Notes under the pieces: model-generated
The model's input: the letters and a program-made list of their open reading frames with translations, nothing else
What the model was told of the DNA's origin: nothing
Databases searched by the model: none
Assembly (NCBI RefSeq): GCF_000975135.1
Contig: NZ_BBRF01000002.1
Location: 186,001 to 250,000, forward strand
Reading direction: 5' to 3'
From: Demequina aurantiaca
GTDB taxonomy: Bacteria > Actinomycetota > Actinomycetes > Actinomycetales > Demequinaceae
DNA length: 64,000 bases
Translations under genes and position numbers: made by a program
Shown: positions 18,485-27,403 of the stretch, piece by piece
How the letters are laid out: every line of letters begins with the position of its first letter
Position numbering within the stretch: the stretch's first letter is position 1

Positions 18485-19636
18485 ATGCGTGACTTCGGGG
18501 TCTACATTCATGTCCCGTTCTGCTCGGTTCGGTGCGGGTATTGCGACTTCAACACCTACGCCCCAGGCGAGGTTGAGGGCGCGACGCGCGAGGGGTACGT
18601 CGAGGCGGCACTGGGCGAGATGGCTCAGGCTCACGACTCGATGGCCGGCGACAGTCGTCCCGCCTCGACGGTGTTCTTTGGTGGCGGTACGCCCACCATG
18701 CTGGACCCGACGGCACTGATCGCGCTACTCGGCGGCGTCCGCGACACGTGGGGCATCGCCCCAGGGGCAGAGATCTCTACCGAGGCGAACCCTGACTCGG
18801 TGAGCGCCGCGTCCCTGTCGGCCCTAGCATCGGCCGGCTTTACGCGAGTGAGTTTTGGGATGCAGTCAGCCGTCCCGCACGTTCTCAAGACCCTGGAACG
18901 GACCCACAACCCAGACAATGTCGCGAAGGCCGTGGGCTGGGCAAAGCAGGCGGGGCTTGCGGTGAGCCTTGATCTCATCTACGGCACGCCGGGGGAGTCT
19001 CTCGAGGACTGGAACGCTAGCCTCGACGCCGTGGTGGCGCTCGAGCCGGACCATGTCAGTGCGTACGCCCTCGTTATCGAGCCCGGCACCAAAATGGGTG
19101 CTCAGTTGCGCAGGGGCGAGGTCGAGCCGGTCGACCTCGACACACAGGCCGACATGTACGAGGCGGCAGAGTCGCGCCTGGCGGCGGCGGGATTCGGCTG
19201 GTACGAGGTGAGTAACTGGGCGCGCGAGCCCGAGCAGGTGTGCCGCCATAACCTGGCCTACTGGCGTAGTCAGGATTGGTGGGGAATCGGTCCCGGCGCG
19301 CACAGCTACTTGGGTCCTCGCACGGGGGCAAGCGCCGAGCGCTGGTGGAACGTGAAGCACCCGCGCGCGTATGCGGCGCGCATTGGCGCGGGCGAGAGCC
19401 CAGAGCAGGAGCGTGAGCCGCTCACCGCCGATGACCTCGCGCTGGAATCCGTCATGCTTCAGATCCGGCTCGCCGAGGGAATCCCGCGCGACGCGGTCGC
19501 CGCGGACAAAGCTGGCGCGATCGCCGCACTCATCGGCGACGGGCTATTGGATGGCCACGCAGCGCTCGCTGGTCGACTGGTATTGACGATGCGCGGGCGG
19601 CTGCTCGCCGACGCCGCCGTCCGCGCGCTGACCTAG
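18485..19636 (+). CDS. hemW: HemW radical SAM haem chaperone
   Basis: A 383-residue radical SAM protein formerly annotated as oxygen-independent coproporphyrinogen III oxidase. The CxxxCxxC cluster motif is CSVRCGYC (Cys13, Cys17, Cys20), followed by the second-sphere Phe, which marks HemW rather than HemN. HemW binds haem and passes it to respiratory enzymes. FFGGGTPT and the SFGMQS motif are present. The lepA-hemW pair is standard in Actinobacteria and they are almost certainly co-transcribed. Confidence 0.92.
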   Translation: MRDFGVYIHVPFCSVRCGYCDFNTYAPGEVEGATREGYVEAALGEMAQAHDSMAGDSRPASTVFFGGGTPTMLDPTALIALLGGVRDTWGIAPGAEISTEANPDSVSAASLSALASAGFTRVSFGMQSAVPHVLKTLERTHNPDNVAKAVGWAKQAGLAVSLDLIYGTPGESLEDWNASLDAVVALEPDHVSAYALVIEPGTKMGAQLRRGEVEPVDLDTQADMYEAAESRLAAAGFGWYEVSNWAREPEQVCRHNLAYWRSQDWWGIGPGAHSYLGPRTGASAERWWNVKHPRAYAARIGAGESPEQEREPLTADDLALESVMLQIRLAEGIPRDAVAADKAGAIAALIGDGLLDGHAALAGRLVLTMRGRLLADAAVRALT

Positions 19637-19678
19637 GGTCATCGACTCGCGTGCGGAGTCAGGTCTGCGAGCCGCTCC

Positions 19679-20107
19679 CTAGCGAACGAACGGTATGACA
19701 AGCGGGATCTTGTAGTACTCGCCACGTTGTGCAGCGGTGCCCGCCATGAACGAGATTACGACCGAGAAGATCCAGTACGCGATGAACAGCGGGATCGTGA
19801 CGATGAATCCAATGAACAGCGTGACGACGCCGAGGATGACGGCGGCGATTCCCGCACCGATCATGGTCAGTTGCAGGTTGAGGTTCTGCTTGCCGTGCCA
19901 GTCCACGAGGGCGCTGCGTTCTCGGTACATGAGCCACATGACGAGGGGCACCACAAAACTGAGGGTCCCCGCGGAGAGGATGGCGGCGATCGCGGCGGCG
20001 AAGTGGAGCCACATCGAGATGGTGCGGGCCTCTGACTCGTACATGGGTGCCGGCGTGATGGGGTGGGGTGGCCGCGGGGTCTGAGGATCGTGCGTCGTTT
20101 CGTTCAT
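19679..20107 (-). CDS. DUF4870 family membrane protein (copy 1)
   Basis: A 142-residue protein with a Pro-rich cytoplasmic N-terminus and three hydrophobic helices, matching the DUF4870 (TIC20-like) pattern: WLHFAAAIAAILS, then VPLVMWLMYRERS, then two long hydrophobic stretches. Function unknown. The ATG at 20107 is chosen because an alternative at 20143 would start inside the terminator of the upstream gene. It ends with the same motif-type tail (YYKIPLVIPFVR) as its neighbour's PFNLNLVK. Confidence 0.75.
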   Translation of the reverse strand: MNETTHDPQTPRPPHPITPAPMYESEARTISMWLHFAAAIAAILSAGTLSFVVPLVMWLMYRERSALVDWHGKQNLNLQLTMIGAGIAAVILGVVTLFIGFIVTIPLFIAYWIFSVVISFMAGTAAQRGEYYKIPLVIPFVR

Positions 20108-20130
20108 GTCACGAGCGTGCCACGAAACGC

Positions 20131-20166
20131 CAAAGCCCCGCATCCTTCCGCGGAGGGATACGGGGC
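20131..20166 (-). terminator. Terminator after DUF4870 copy 2
   Basis: The minus strand shows GCCCCG-T-ATCC paired with GGAT-G-CGGGGC followed by TTTG, between the two DUF4870 genes. It should make their expression partly independent. Confidence 0.65.
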
Positions 20167-20198
20167 CCTGGTTGGTCTCAGGGTGGTGGGTAAGGGTC

Positions 20199-20603
20199 TT
20201 ACTTCACCAGGTTCAGGTTGAAGGGGTACTTGTACGCCTGGCCCTTGTTCGCGGCCATTGCACCCTGGATTCCGAAGATCAGCGCGACGACGACGGTTCC
20301 GAGCCACAGGATGGGGGAAAGGATCCAGCCGATGATCGGAATCACGCTCAGGATGACTGAGGCGAAGTAGCCGATGGAGACCAAGATGCCAAAGTTCAGC
20401 GCCTTCTTGCCCTCGGTGTCCGTGAACTGGCTCTGGTCCTTGCCCACAAGCCAGATGATGAGCGGGATCAGGAATCCGGTGACGACCACTGCGTGTGCGA
20501 TCGTGGCCATCGTGTTGGGGTTCGTGCTCGCGGAGCCTGCGGGCTGACCGGCGGGCTGCTGAGGCTGCTCGGGAGGGGGAGGGGGAGGAGTGCTGTCTGT
20601 CAT
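20199..20603 (-). CDS. DUF4870 family membrane protein (copy 2)
   Basis: A 134-residue membrane protein beginning with a Pro/Gln/Gly-rich segment (six consecutive Pro) followed by DUF4870-type helices: AVVVTGFLIPLIIWLVGKD, then a charged loop TEGKKALNF, then two further helices. GGAG lies eight bases before the ATG. Function is unknown; the family resembles small membrane sensors or translocon-like proteins but evidence is thin. It is a paralogue of the downstream gene, with clear length and topology agreement. Confidence 0.8.
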   Translation of the reverse strand: MTDSTPPPPPPEQPQQPAGQPAGSASTNPNTMATIAHAVVVTGFLIPLIIWLVGKDQSQFTDTEGKKALNFGILVSIGYFASVILSVIPIIGWILSPILWLGTVVVALIFGIQGAMAANKGQAYKYPFNLNLVK

Positions 20604-20950
20604 GGTTTTCTCCAGTGCGTAGTCGAGATGGACGTAAGGCTGGTCCGCCTCGCCGTGTCGCGCGGACTGTCTGGACACATGGTGACCGCGACGGTGAGGA
20701 CTTCCAACCCCACCAATGTAGCGACAAAGGCCCAGCAAAGTACAGAAGTGGAGCCCAGAAGTGACGGTCGTAGTTGTCGATAAGGTCCGGTTAACGGGGA
20801 ATCTACGCACGTGTGGGCCCGCAAAGCTCCTCACAGGACGCGGTAGAATTGGCACTCGGGCGGGTCGAGTGCCAGAGATTCGATGCCCGCGCGCGCACGT
20901 AAGACGCCCCTTCACCAAGCCAACGACCACTCGCCGACGGGAGGCAAGCC
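20604..20950. other. 347-base intergenic region between DUF4870 and hrcA
   Basis: This gap holds the upstream region of the minus-strand DUF4870 gene and the hrcA promoter region with its CIRCE element at 20849-20875. A TAGAAT hexamer at 20844-20849 is a plausible -10 for hrcA. I see no further gene or RNA. Confidence 0.6.
20849..20875 (+). promoter_or_regulatory. CIRCE operator for HrcA
   Basis: TTGGCACTC, nine bases, GAGTGCCAG: the CIRCE inverted repeat (consensus TTAGCACTC-N9-GAGTGCTAA) with near-complete matching. It lies about 75 bases before hrcA and touches a TAGAAT -10 hexamer, so HrcA should repress its own hrcA-dnaJ operon. Confidence 0.9.
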
Positions 20951-21964
20951 ATGACCGATGATCGCCGCCGTGCCGTCCTGCACGCCATCGTCGAGGGCTA
21001 CGTCTCCACGTCTGAGCCCGTGGGCTCCAAAGCGCTGTCGACACGTCAGGAACTTGGTGTCTCGCCGGCCACGATCCGCAACGACATGGCAGCGCTCGAG
21101 GAGGAGGGGCTGATCGCTCAGCCACATACCTCCGCTGGGCGCATCCCTACCGACAAGGGCTATCGCTCGTTCGTCGATCACGTCGCGGCATCGGCGTTGC
21201 AGGACTCGCAGAAGCGAGCCATCACCACTTTTCTGTCCGACGCCGTCGACGTCAACGACGTAGTGGAGCGTTCAGTGCGATTGCTGAGCCAGCTCACGCG
21301 CCAGGTGGCGGTGGTCCAGTACCCGTCGGTGCGGGAGAGCGCGGTACGCCGCGTAGAACTGGTACGCATGGGCGCCGATCGTGCGCTTGCGGTGGTGGTA
21401 TCCGCCGATGCGCGGGTGGAGCAAGCGACCATTGCGCTCGGCGAGGATCCCAGCGAAGAAGAATTCGAGCGCGTGGCGCGCGAGGTCAACCAGGTCTCAG
21501 TGTCGGCCACGCCGTCGTCTCTCCAAGGTGATCTGGACGCCTGGGCCGCCCACGATGGGCAGCCCCTGTGGGCATCGTCGCTCGCAGGCGCGGTCGCCAA
21601 GTCGGCCCGTGGCGGTACGGTGGAGCGTGTGGTGTTTGCTGGCACGGCGAACCTCGCGAGGGCAGGAACGGACTTCGAGGCCGACGCTATGGGCTCCGTT
21701 CTTGACGCCCTTGAGGAACAAGTAGTGCTGTTGCGGTTGTTACACGAGATGACCGGGCAAAGCCAGGACGTGGCGGTGCGCATCGGTTCGGAGACTCAAC
21801 ACGAGTCTCTCGCGCGCACGTCGATCGTTGCCGCAGGGTACGGAGCCGACAACGGCGGCCTCTCCCTGTTGGGCGCATTAGGACCTACACGAATGGATTA
21901 CCCAGGGACGATGGCCGCGGTTCGCGCCGTCGCCCGCTACTTGTCGAAGGTTGTGGAAGCTTAA
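20951..21964 (+). CDS. hrcA: Heat-inducible transcription repressor HrcA
   Basis: A 337-residue repressor with an N-terminal winged helix (VSTSEPVGSKALSTRQ, ATIRNDMAALEEEGLI) and a C-terminal GAF-like regulatory region. HrcA binds CIRCE and loses binding on heat shock when GroEL is occupied. A CIRCE element lies in its own promoter. It is followed with no gap by dnaJ (stop 21964, GTG at 21965). Confidence 0.95.
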   Translation: MTDDRRRAVLHAIVEGYVSTSEPVGSKALSTRQELGVSPATIRNDMAALEEEGLIAQPHTSAGRIPTDKGYRSFVDHVAASALQDSQKRAITTFLSDAVDVNDVVERSVRLLSQLTRQVAVVQYPSVRESAVRRVELVRMGADRALAVVVSADARVEQATIALGEDPSEEEFERVAREVNQVSVSATPSSLQGDLDAWAAHDGQPLWASSLAGAVAKSARGGTVERVVFAGTANLARAGTDFEADAMGSVLDALEEQVVLLRLLHEMTGQSQDVAVRIGSETQHESLARTSIVAAGYGADNGGLSLLGALGPTRMDYPGTMAAVRAVARYLSKVVEA

Positions 21965-23092
21965 GTGAATGACTACTACTCCGTCTTGGGCGTCCCTCGC
22001 GACGCCACCGAGGCTGACATCAAGAAGGCCTACCGCAAGCTAGCGCGGGAGTTCCACCCGGACGTCGCCGGCCCCGATGGCGAGGCGCGCTTCAAAGAGG
22101 TGGGCGCCGCATATGAGGTGCTCGGCAACTCCGAGAAGCGCGCGCAATATGACCGCGGGGTGGACCCCCGAGGTGGACACAGCGGCCAGAACACGGGCCC
22201 CCAGGGCTTCGGCTTCGAAGACATCTTCGAGTCCTTCTTTGGCGGCGGGCAGCAGCAGCGACGTGGCCCCGCGAGCCGCATGCAGCGTGGCGGCGACACC
22301 CTCGTGTCGGCGGAAATTACGCTGGATGAGGCGGTGTTCGGTGTCAAGCGCGAGATCCAGGTCGATCTGGCCGACACGTGTGGCACGTGCAAGGGTACGT
22401 GCTGCGCTCCCGGCACCTCGCCTCAGCAGTGCCGCCAGTGCAATGGCCAGGGACAAGTGCAGCGCATGGCGCGGTCTCTGCTCGGCAACGTCATGACCAC
22501 GTCACCCTGCCCCGTGTGCGGCGGCTACGGTTCGACCATTCCGCAGCCGTGTGGCGAATGCTCAGGCCAGGGACGCACGCACTCGCGCCACACCATCTCC
22601 GTGGACATTCCTGCGGGTGTCGAGACGGGCACACGTATCCGCATGTCGAACTCGGGCGATGCCGGTGTTGCCGGGGGGCCCAAGGGCGATCTCTACATCG
22701 AGATCCGCGAAAAGGCGCACCCTACCTTCGAGCGCCAGGGCTTCGACCTTCACTGCACGCTGCATGTGCCGATGACCGCAGCGGCGCTCGGTACCGTCAT
22801 GGGCATTGACACTTTTGACGGTGCGCAGGATGTCGAGGTCCGCGCAGGCACGCATTCCGGCTCGACCGTGAAGTTGAAGGGCCTAGGCGTCGGACGTCTC
22901 CAGCGCTCCGGCCGCGGCGACCTGCTGGTCCACCTCGACGTGCAGACCCCCACGGACATGAGTGACGAGGAAACGGAGTTGCTTCGCCAGCTCGCGGCGC
23001 TGCGCGGCGAGGAGATGCCCGAGGCCCACATGGCGCCCATCGGCGGGGGAGTGTTTTCCCGTCTGCGTGATGCCTTCATGGGCCGCGCGTAG
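21965..23092 (+). CDS. dnaJ: Chaperone DnaJ
   Basis: A 375-residue type I DnaJ: J domain with HPD at 31-33, a short Gly/Phe-rich region, a zinc-binding region with four Cys repeats (CGTCKGTC, CRQCNGQG, CPVCGGYG, CGECSGQG) and the two C-terminal beta domains. The first zinc repeat ends in Cys where the consensus has Gly (CxxCxGxG). It stimulates DnaK and delivers unfolded clients. Being next to hrcA, it is the actinobacterial dnaJ2-type copy under CIRCE control; another dnaJ beside dnaK is expected elsewhere. Confidence 0.95.
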   Translation: MNDYYSVLGVPRDATEADIKKAYRKLAREFHPDVAGPDGEARFKEVGAAYEVLGNSEKRAQYDRGVDPRGGHSGQNTGPQGFGFEDIFESFFGGGQQQRRGPASRMQRGGDTLVSAEITLDEAVFGVKREIQVDLADTCGTCKGTCCAPGTSPQQCRQCNGQGQVQRMARSLLGNVMTTSPCPVCGGYGSTIPQPCGECSGQGRTHSRHTISVDIPAGVETGTRIRMSNSGDAGVAGGPKGDLYIEIREKAHPTFERQGFDLHCTLHVPMTAAALGTVMGIDTFDGAQDVEVRAGTHSGSTVKLKGLGVGRLQRSGRGDLLVHLDVQTPTDMSDEETELLRQLAALRGEEMPEAHMAPIGGGVFSRLRDAFMGRA

Positions 23093-23107
23093 CGTCCTGA
23101 GCACCTC

Positions 23108-23896
23108 GTGAGCGCGCCGGTATTCATTTGCCCCGCGGCGGCCGATGCCGTGGCGGGCGCCATGGTCGAGGTCACCGGTGACGAGGCACGCCATGCGGTG
23201 ACGGTGCAGCGACGTCTGGTGGGCGAGGCCGTGGATTTGGTGGACGGTGCGGGTGCGCGTGCAAGCGGGCGCATCGTCGCGGTCGGGGACTCCCGTATGA
23301 CGGTGGAGATCGCGCGGGCGTCACGTGACGCTGATCCAGAAGTGGTGCTCGTCCAGGCGCTCGCCAAGGGAGGGCGTGACGAGCAGGCCATTGAAGCGGC
23401 GACCGAATTGGGGGCCACCCGGGTGGTGCCGTGGGCTGCTGACCGGTCCATCGTGCAGTGGCGTGGCGCGAAGGTGGACAAGGCCCGCGACCGCTGGCGG
23501 TCCCTCGTGACCGCGGCGACCAAACAGTCCCGACGGGCGCGCATTCCCACGGTGGAGCCCCACGTATCGACCAAGCAGTTAGCCCTCCTCGTGACCGCCG
23601 CTACCGATGCGGGTGCACGGGTATTGATCCTGCATGAATCTGCCGACACCGCCATGGTCGACCTCGACTGGTCGCACGGAAATACTGCGCCACTCTGGAT
23701 GATCGTCGGGCCCGAGGGTGGAGTGTCTGATCACGAGATCGACCTGCTCACGCACGCCGGTGCAGAAGCCGTCCTGCTCGGTCCCCATGTCCTGCGCGCA
23801 TCGTCCGCCGGACCCGCCGCAATCGCCGCCCTTGCCGCATTACGCGGCACGTGGTCGACCCGTGGCGACGGGCGGGGCTTTACGCTAGAGGGATGA
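23108..23896 (+). CDS. rsmE: 16S rRNA (uracil1498-N3)-methyltransferase
   Basis: A 262-residue SPOUT-class methyltransferase. The C-terminal knot motifs are IVGPEGGVSDHEID and LGPHVLRAS, typical of RsmE. It methylates U1498 of 16S rRNA with S-adenosylmethionine. Start is the GTG at 23108, 16 bases after dnaJ. Its stop overlaps the next ATG, so it is coupled to the HIT gene. Confidence 0.93.
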   Translation: MSAPVFICPAAADAVAGAMVEVTGDEARHAVTVQRRLVGEAVDLVDGAGARASGRIVAVGDSRMTVEIARASRDADPEVVLVQALAKGGRDEQAIEAATELGATRVVPWAADRSIVQWRGAKVDKARDRWRSLVTAATKQSRRARIPTVEPHVSTKQLALLVTAATDAGARVLILHESADTAMVDLDWSHGNTAPLWMIVGPEGGVSDHEIDLLTHAGAEAVLLGPHVLRASSAGPAAIAALAALRGTWSTRGDGRGFTLEG

Positions 23897-24237
23897 CCGA
23901 CACCGACTGCTTGTTCTGCCGCATCGTCGCGGGAGAAATTCCTAGTGACAAGGTGGCCGAGACCGACACCGTCCTGGCCTTCCGCGACATCAACCCCGCG
24001 GCACCCGTACACGTCCTGGTGATCCCCAAGACGCACTCACCGAACATCACCGCGCTCGCGGCCACGCATCCAGACTTGATTGCCGACATGGCGGCCGTCG
24101 CCCAGACAGTGGCCGATGACGAATGCGGGGGGCAATACCGCTGGATCTTCAATACCGGACCGGCTGCCGGGCAGTCGGTCTTTCATGTGCACGGCCACGT
24201 CATCGGTGGCAAGGACCTTGGATGGAGCCCCGCGTGA
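23893..24237 (+). CDS. HIT family nucleotide hydrolase
   Basis: A 114-residue HIT protein with the histidine triad His98, His100, His102 in [10 protein letters not shown] and an N-terminal CLFCR zinc-like motif. Family members hydrolyse adenosine 5'-phosphoramidate-type bonds; the cellular substrate here is unknown. It overlaps rsmE upstream and phoH downstream by four bases each, placing it in the same operon. Confidence 0.92.
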   Translation: MTDTDCLFCRIVAGEIPSDKVAETDTVLAFRDINPAAPVHVLVIPKTHSPNITALAATHPDLIADMAAVAQTVADDECGGQYRWIFNTGPAAGQSVFHVHGHVIGGKDLGWSPA

Positions 24238-25664
24238 GCACCAATCGCGTCGTCACAGTCGACAACTCACATGTGGCCGAATTGCTGGGCTACAACGACA
24301 CGGTGATCCGAGTGGTCGAGAAGTCGTACCCCGCCGTTTCCATTCTGGTTCGCGGCAACGAAATTTCCCTCGAGGGAACCACGGCCGATGTCGACGAGGC
24401 GGCCACCGCAATCGAGGAGTTGCGCGGCATCCTGGCAGCCGGGGCCCCGCTCAACGCCGACGTCGCTCGGGAGACCATCCGCATGCTGCGAGGTGCGCGC
24501 GACTTCGCGGCCACGACACAGGCTGAATTGCCTGCCACCGAGCCCGAGGACGACCTTCATGACGATGCCCCTGAGATGGCGCACAATGAATCGGAGGGCG
24601 ACGAGCGGGAGGTAGAGCTCGTGCCTGAACTGGTCCCAGACCTGGAGCCGGAGCCCGAGCCTCAGCCCGAACTGGTTCCGGAACTCGAGCTCGCGCCTGA
24701 CCTTGAGTTAGAACCCGACCTTGAGTTGGAACCCGAACTGGAAGTGGTTCCAGATCCCGTGGCGCACCTCGTGGCGGAACCCGAGAGCGCCCCCAAGGAC
24801 GACCTTTCCCCCGAGTTGAAAGCGGCTCTCGCACCGAGCGAGACTTCTGCCCCGGCCCGTCCAACCGAGGACGAGGCGGACCCGGCACCCCCCATGGCGG
24901 CCACGGAACGCCCGGCTCAGGTGTTGTCGCGCTCTATTCTGAGTTCGCGCGGCCGCACCATCCGGCCCAAGACGGAGGGGCAGGCTAAGTACGTCGACGC
25001 GATTGAGCAACACACCATCACGTTCGGAATCGGCCCCGCAGGAACCGGCAAGACCTATCTCGCCATGGCACAGGCGGTGGCGGCTCTCCAGGCCAAGCGC
25101 GTCAACCGCATCGTCCTCACGCGTCCAGCCGTCGAGGCGGGGGAGCGACTCGGCTTCCTGCCCGGTTCGCTAAGTGAAAAGATCGACCCCTACCTGCGCC
25201 CGCTCTACGACGCGCTTCACGACATGCTCGACCCGGAGTCAATTCCTCGCCTCATGGAGGCCGGCACCATTGAGGTGGCGCCGCTTGCGTATATGCGTGG
25301 TCGCACGCTGAACGATGCCTTCGTCATCCTCGACGAGGCTCAAAACACCACGCGCGAGCAGATGAAAATGTTCCTCACGCGGCTCGGATTTGGCGCGACA
25401 ATGGTCGTCACTGGCGACGTCACGCAGGTAGATCTACCAGGAGGCACGCAGTCTGGCTTGCGGGCGGCGAGCGAGATCCTGACGGGTGTCGAGGATATTT
25501 CCTTCTGCTTCTTGGGTGCCGAGGACGTGGTGCGTCACCGACTGGTGAGCGACATCATCACTGCTTACGCGACCGCCGACGAGTCTGGCATTCCAACCGC
25601 CTCGCGTCGCACGGTGCGCGATGGACAACAGCGCCGCTTCAACAACAACGGAGACCACCAATGA
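24234..25664 (+). CDS. phoH: PhoH family ATPase with long acidic insert
   Basis: A 476-residue PhoH-like protein; typical PhoH proteins are near 320-350. It has an N-terminal KH-like region (about 1-100), a low-complexity insert rich in Glu, Pro, Leu and Asp (about 104-230), and the PhoH ATPase domain with Walker A GPAGTGKT (about 267-274) and the Walker B motif FVILDEAQN. The GTG at 24234 overlaps the HIT stop; the open frame before it is not coding for this protein. By family it binds RNA and nucleotides and works with YbeY in rRNA or RNA maturation. The insert contains an 18-bp tandem DNA repeat at 24699-24734. Confidence 0.92.
   Translation: MSTNRVVTVDNSHVAELLGYNDTVIRVVEKSYPAVSILVRGNEISLEGTTADVDEAATAIEELRGILAAGAPLNADVARETIRMLRGARDFAATTQAELPATEPEDDLHDDAPEMAHNESEGDEREVELVPELVPDLEPEPEPQPELVPELELAPDLELEPDLELEPELEVVPDPVAHLVAEPESAPKDDLSPELKAALAPSETSAPARPTEDEADPAPPMAATERPAQVLSRSILSSRGRTIRPKTEGQAKYVDAIEQHTITFGIGPAGTGKTYLAMAQAVAALQAKRVNRIVLTRPAVEAGERLGFLPGSLSEKIDPYLRPLYDALHDMLDPESIPRLMEAGTIEVAPLAYMRGRTLNDAFVILDEAQNTTREQMKMFLTRLGFGATMVVTGDVTQVDLPGGTQSGLRAASEILTGVEDISFCFLGAEDVVRHRLVSDIITAYATADESGIPTASRRTVRDGQQRRFNNNGDHQ
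24699..24734 (+). repeat. 18-bp tandem repeat inside phoH insert
   Basis: Two adjacent copies of GACCTTGAGTTRGAACCC differ at one base and encode DLELEP twice. This in-frame duplication suggests how the acidic insert of PhoH grew. Confidence 0.85.
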
Positions 25665-26113
25665 TTGACGTCAACAACGAGACCGATGCGGTGGTCGAGG
25701 AGATTGAGTTCGCCGAGTTGGCGACCTTTGTGCTGAAGGAGATGCACGTCGCCGATGGCGCCGAGCTCGCGATCCTGTTTGTTGACGAACCCACCATGGA
25801 ACAGCTGCATATCCAGTGGATGGATGAGCCGGGTCCCACCGACGTGCTGAGTTTTCCCATGGACGAACTCCGTCCCGGCACCCCTGACGAGCCGACTCCG
25901 GCAGGGTTGCTGGGTGACATCGTGGTGTGCCCCAGCGTTGCGGCCCGTCAGGCGACCGCCGCCGGCCACACCGCGGACGAGGAGATGCTGCTCCTGACCA
26001 CCCACGGCATCCTCCACCTGCTCGGCTATGACCACGCGGAGCCTGAGGAGGAGAAGGAGATGTTTGCCCTGCAGCGCAGGCTCCTCCTCACGTTCCTCGC
26101 AAGTCGCGCATGA
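25661..26113 (+). CDS. ybeY: Endoribonuclease YbeY
   Basis: A 150-residue single-strand RNase needed for 16S rRNA 3'-end maturation and 70S quality control. The zinc motif is [11 protein letters not shown] (His115, His119, His125). The ATG overlaps the phoH stop (ATGA), the usual phoH-ybeY coupling. Confidence 0.95.
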   Translation: MIDVNNETDAVVEEIEFAELATFVLKEMHVADGAELAILFVDEPTMEQLHIQWMDEPGPTDVLSFPMDELRPGTPDEPTPAGLLGDIVVCPSVAARQATAAGHTADEEMLLLTTHGILHLLGYDHAEPEEEKEMFALQRRLLLTFLASRA

Positions 26114-26155
26114 GTCGCTTGGGGCACATCACTTCTGAAAGATCAGTGAGTATCC

Positions 26156-27403
26156 ATGTCTAGCGGCGATGTGACGCTGCTGGTAGTTGTCGGCGTGGTG
26201 AGCCTGTTCGGCGCGGCTATTCTGCACGCCGTGGTGGCCGCCTTCGAGCAGCTTCCCTACGCGGACGAGCGCAGGATTGCTGCGAAACAACGCCCCGACG
26301 GCAGGCCAACTGCGGCCGCCAAACTAGCCGCGCTGCCCGAGCATACGGACAACGCAGCCTCGGTCGCCTACGCCACTCTCGAGGCGATCGTGATTGTCTG
26401 CTGGAGCGTGCTGGCGTGGAGCATCGGCGACGCGCTGTCGTGGCCCGTCTGGGTGACCTTCGCCATCGCGATCGTGATCGCGGCGTTTATTGCTCTCATG
26501 CTCATTCGCGCGGTTCCGCGACAGATTGCGCGCGCCAACCCGCTCACCACCGTGGCCGCCCTGGCACCCGCAGCATCGGCGCTTATTACGCTCACCACGC
26601 CGGTGCGTGCGGTGGTGCCCGCGCTACGAATGCCGGCCCTGGCCGAGCCCGAGGACCTGGTGGAACAGGCCCAGGACGCGCTCGAGGACGAGGATGCCGA
26701 ACTCCTTCGATCCGTGGTGAGTCTTGGCGACACTCTGACACGCGAGGTGATGGTGCCGCGTACCGACATGGTGACTATTGCCTCGGGCACCTCGGCACGC
26801 AAGGCCATGGTGTTGTTTATGCGCTCCGGCTTCTCCCGCGTTCCCGTCATCGGCGAGAGTGTCGACGACACGCTGGGCGTCATCTATCTCAAGGACGTCG
26901 TGAAGGCCACGTGGGACGACAACGATAAGTTGGGCAAGCCCGTCGACGACTACATGCGCGAGCCTGTCTTCGTGCCCGAATCGGTGCCGGTTGACGACCT
27001 CTTGCGGCGCATGCAGGGCGAGGTGTTCCATCAGGCGATTGTGGTGGACGAGTTTGGAGGAGTAGCCGGGCTGGTCACCATTGAGGATGCCCTCGAGGAG
27101 ATCGTGGGTGAGGTGGTCGACGAGCACGACCGGTTCTCACCCGATGCCGTAGAACTCGACACAGGTGGGTACCGGGTGCCGGCGCGGTTCCCGCTCGACG
27201 AACTTGGTGAACTGTTCGACATCGAGATAGACGACGATGATGTAGAGACGGCCGCCGGTCTGCTCGCGAAGGCGCTTGGAAAGGTGCCGATACCCGGATC
27301 ACGCGTTGCTACCCATGGGCTGGTATTGCTCGCGGAGCGTGCCGAAGGACGCAGGCGCCGCCTGACGTCGATTGTTGTGGTCAAGGAGGCCGAAGATGAG
27401 TGA
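26156..27403 (+). CDS. CNNM/CorC-type transporter with CBS domains
   Basis: A 415-residue protein with an N-terminal DUF21 membrane region (hydrophobic stretches near 8-28, 65-85, 88-115 and 125-150), two CBS domains (about 195-315, starting near TREVMVPRTDMV) and a C-terminal CorC-HlyC domain (about 330-410). Families of this type are linked to Mg2+ or Co2+ transport and were once called haemolysins. It sits between ybeY and era, its usual place, and overlaps era by eight bases. Confidence 0.9.
   Translation: MSSGDVTLLVVVGVVSLFGAAILHAVVAAFEQLPYADERRIAAKQRPDGRPTAAAKLAALPEHTDNAASVAYATLEAIVIVCWSVLAWSIGDALSWPVWVTFAIAIVIAAFIALMLIRAVPRQIARANPLTTVAALAPAASALITLTTPVRAVVPALRMPALAEPEDLVEQAQDALEDEDAELLRSVVSLGDTLTREVMVPRTDMVTIASGTSARKAMVLFMRSGFSRVPVIGESVDDTLGVIYLKDVVKATWDDNDKLGKPVDDYMREPVFVPESVPVDDLLRRMQGEVFHQAIVVDEFGGVAGLVTIEDALEEIVGEVVDEHDRFSPDAVELDTGGYRVPARFPLDELGELFDIEIDDDDVETAAGLLAKALGKVPIPGSRVATHGLVLLAERAEGRRRRLTSIVVVKEAEDE

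Noticed and set aside
24123-24233. Upstream start for phoH inside the HIT gene
   Set aside because: The GTGA overlap at 24234 is the typical coupled start, and the extra residues are a shadow of the HIT frame.
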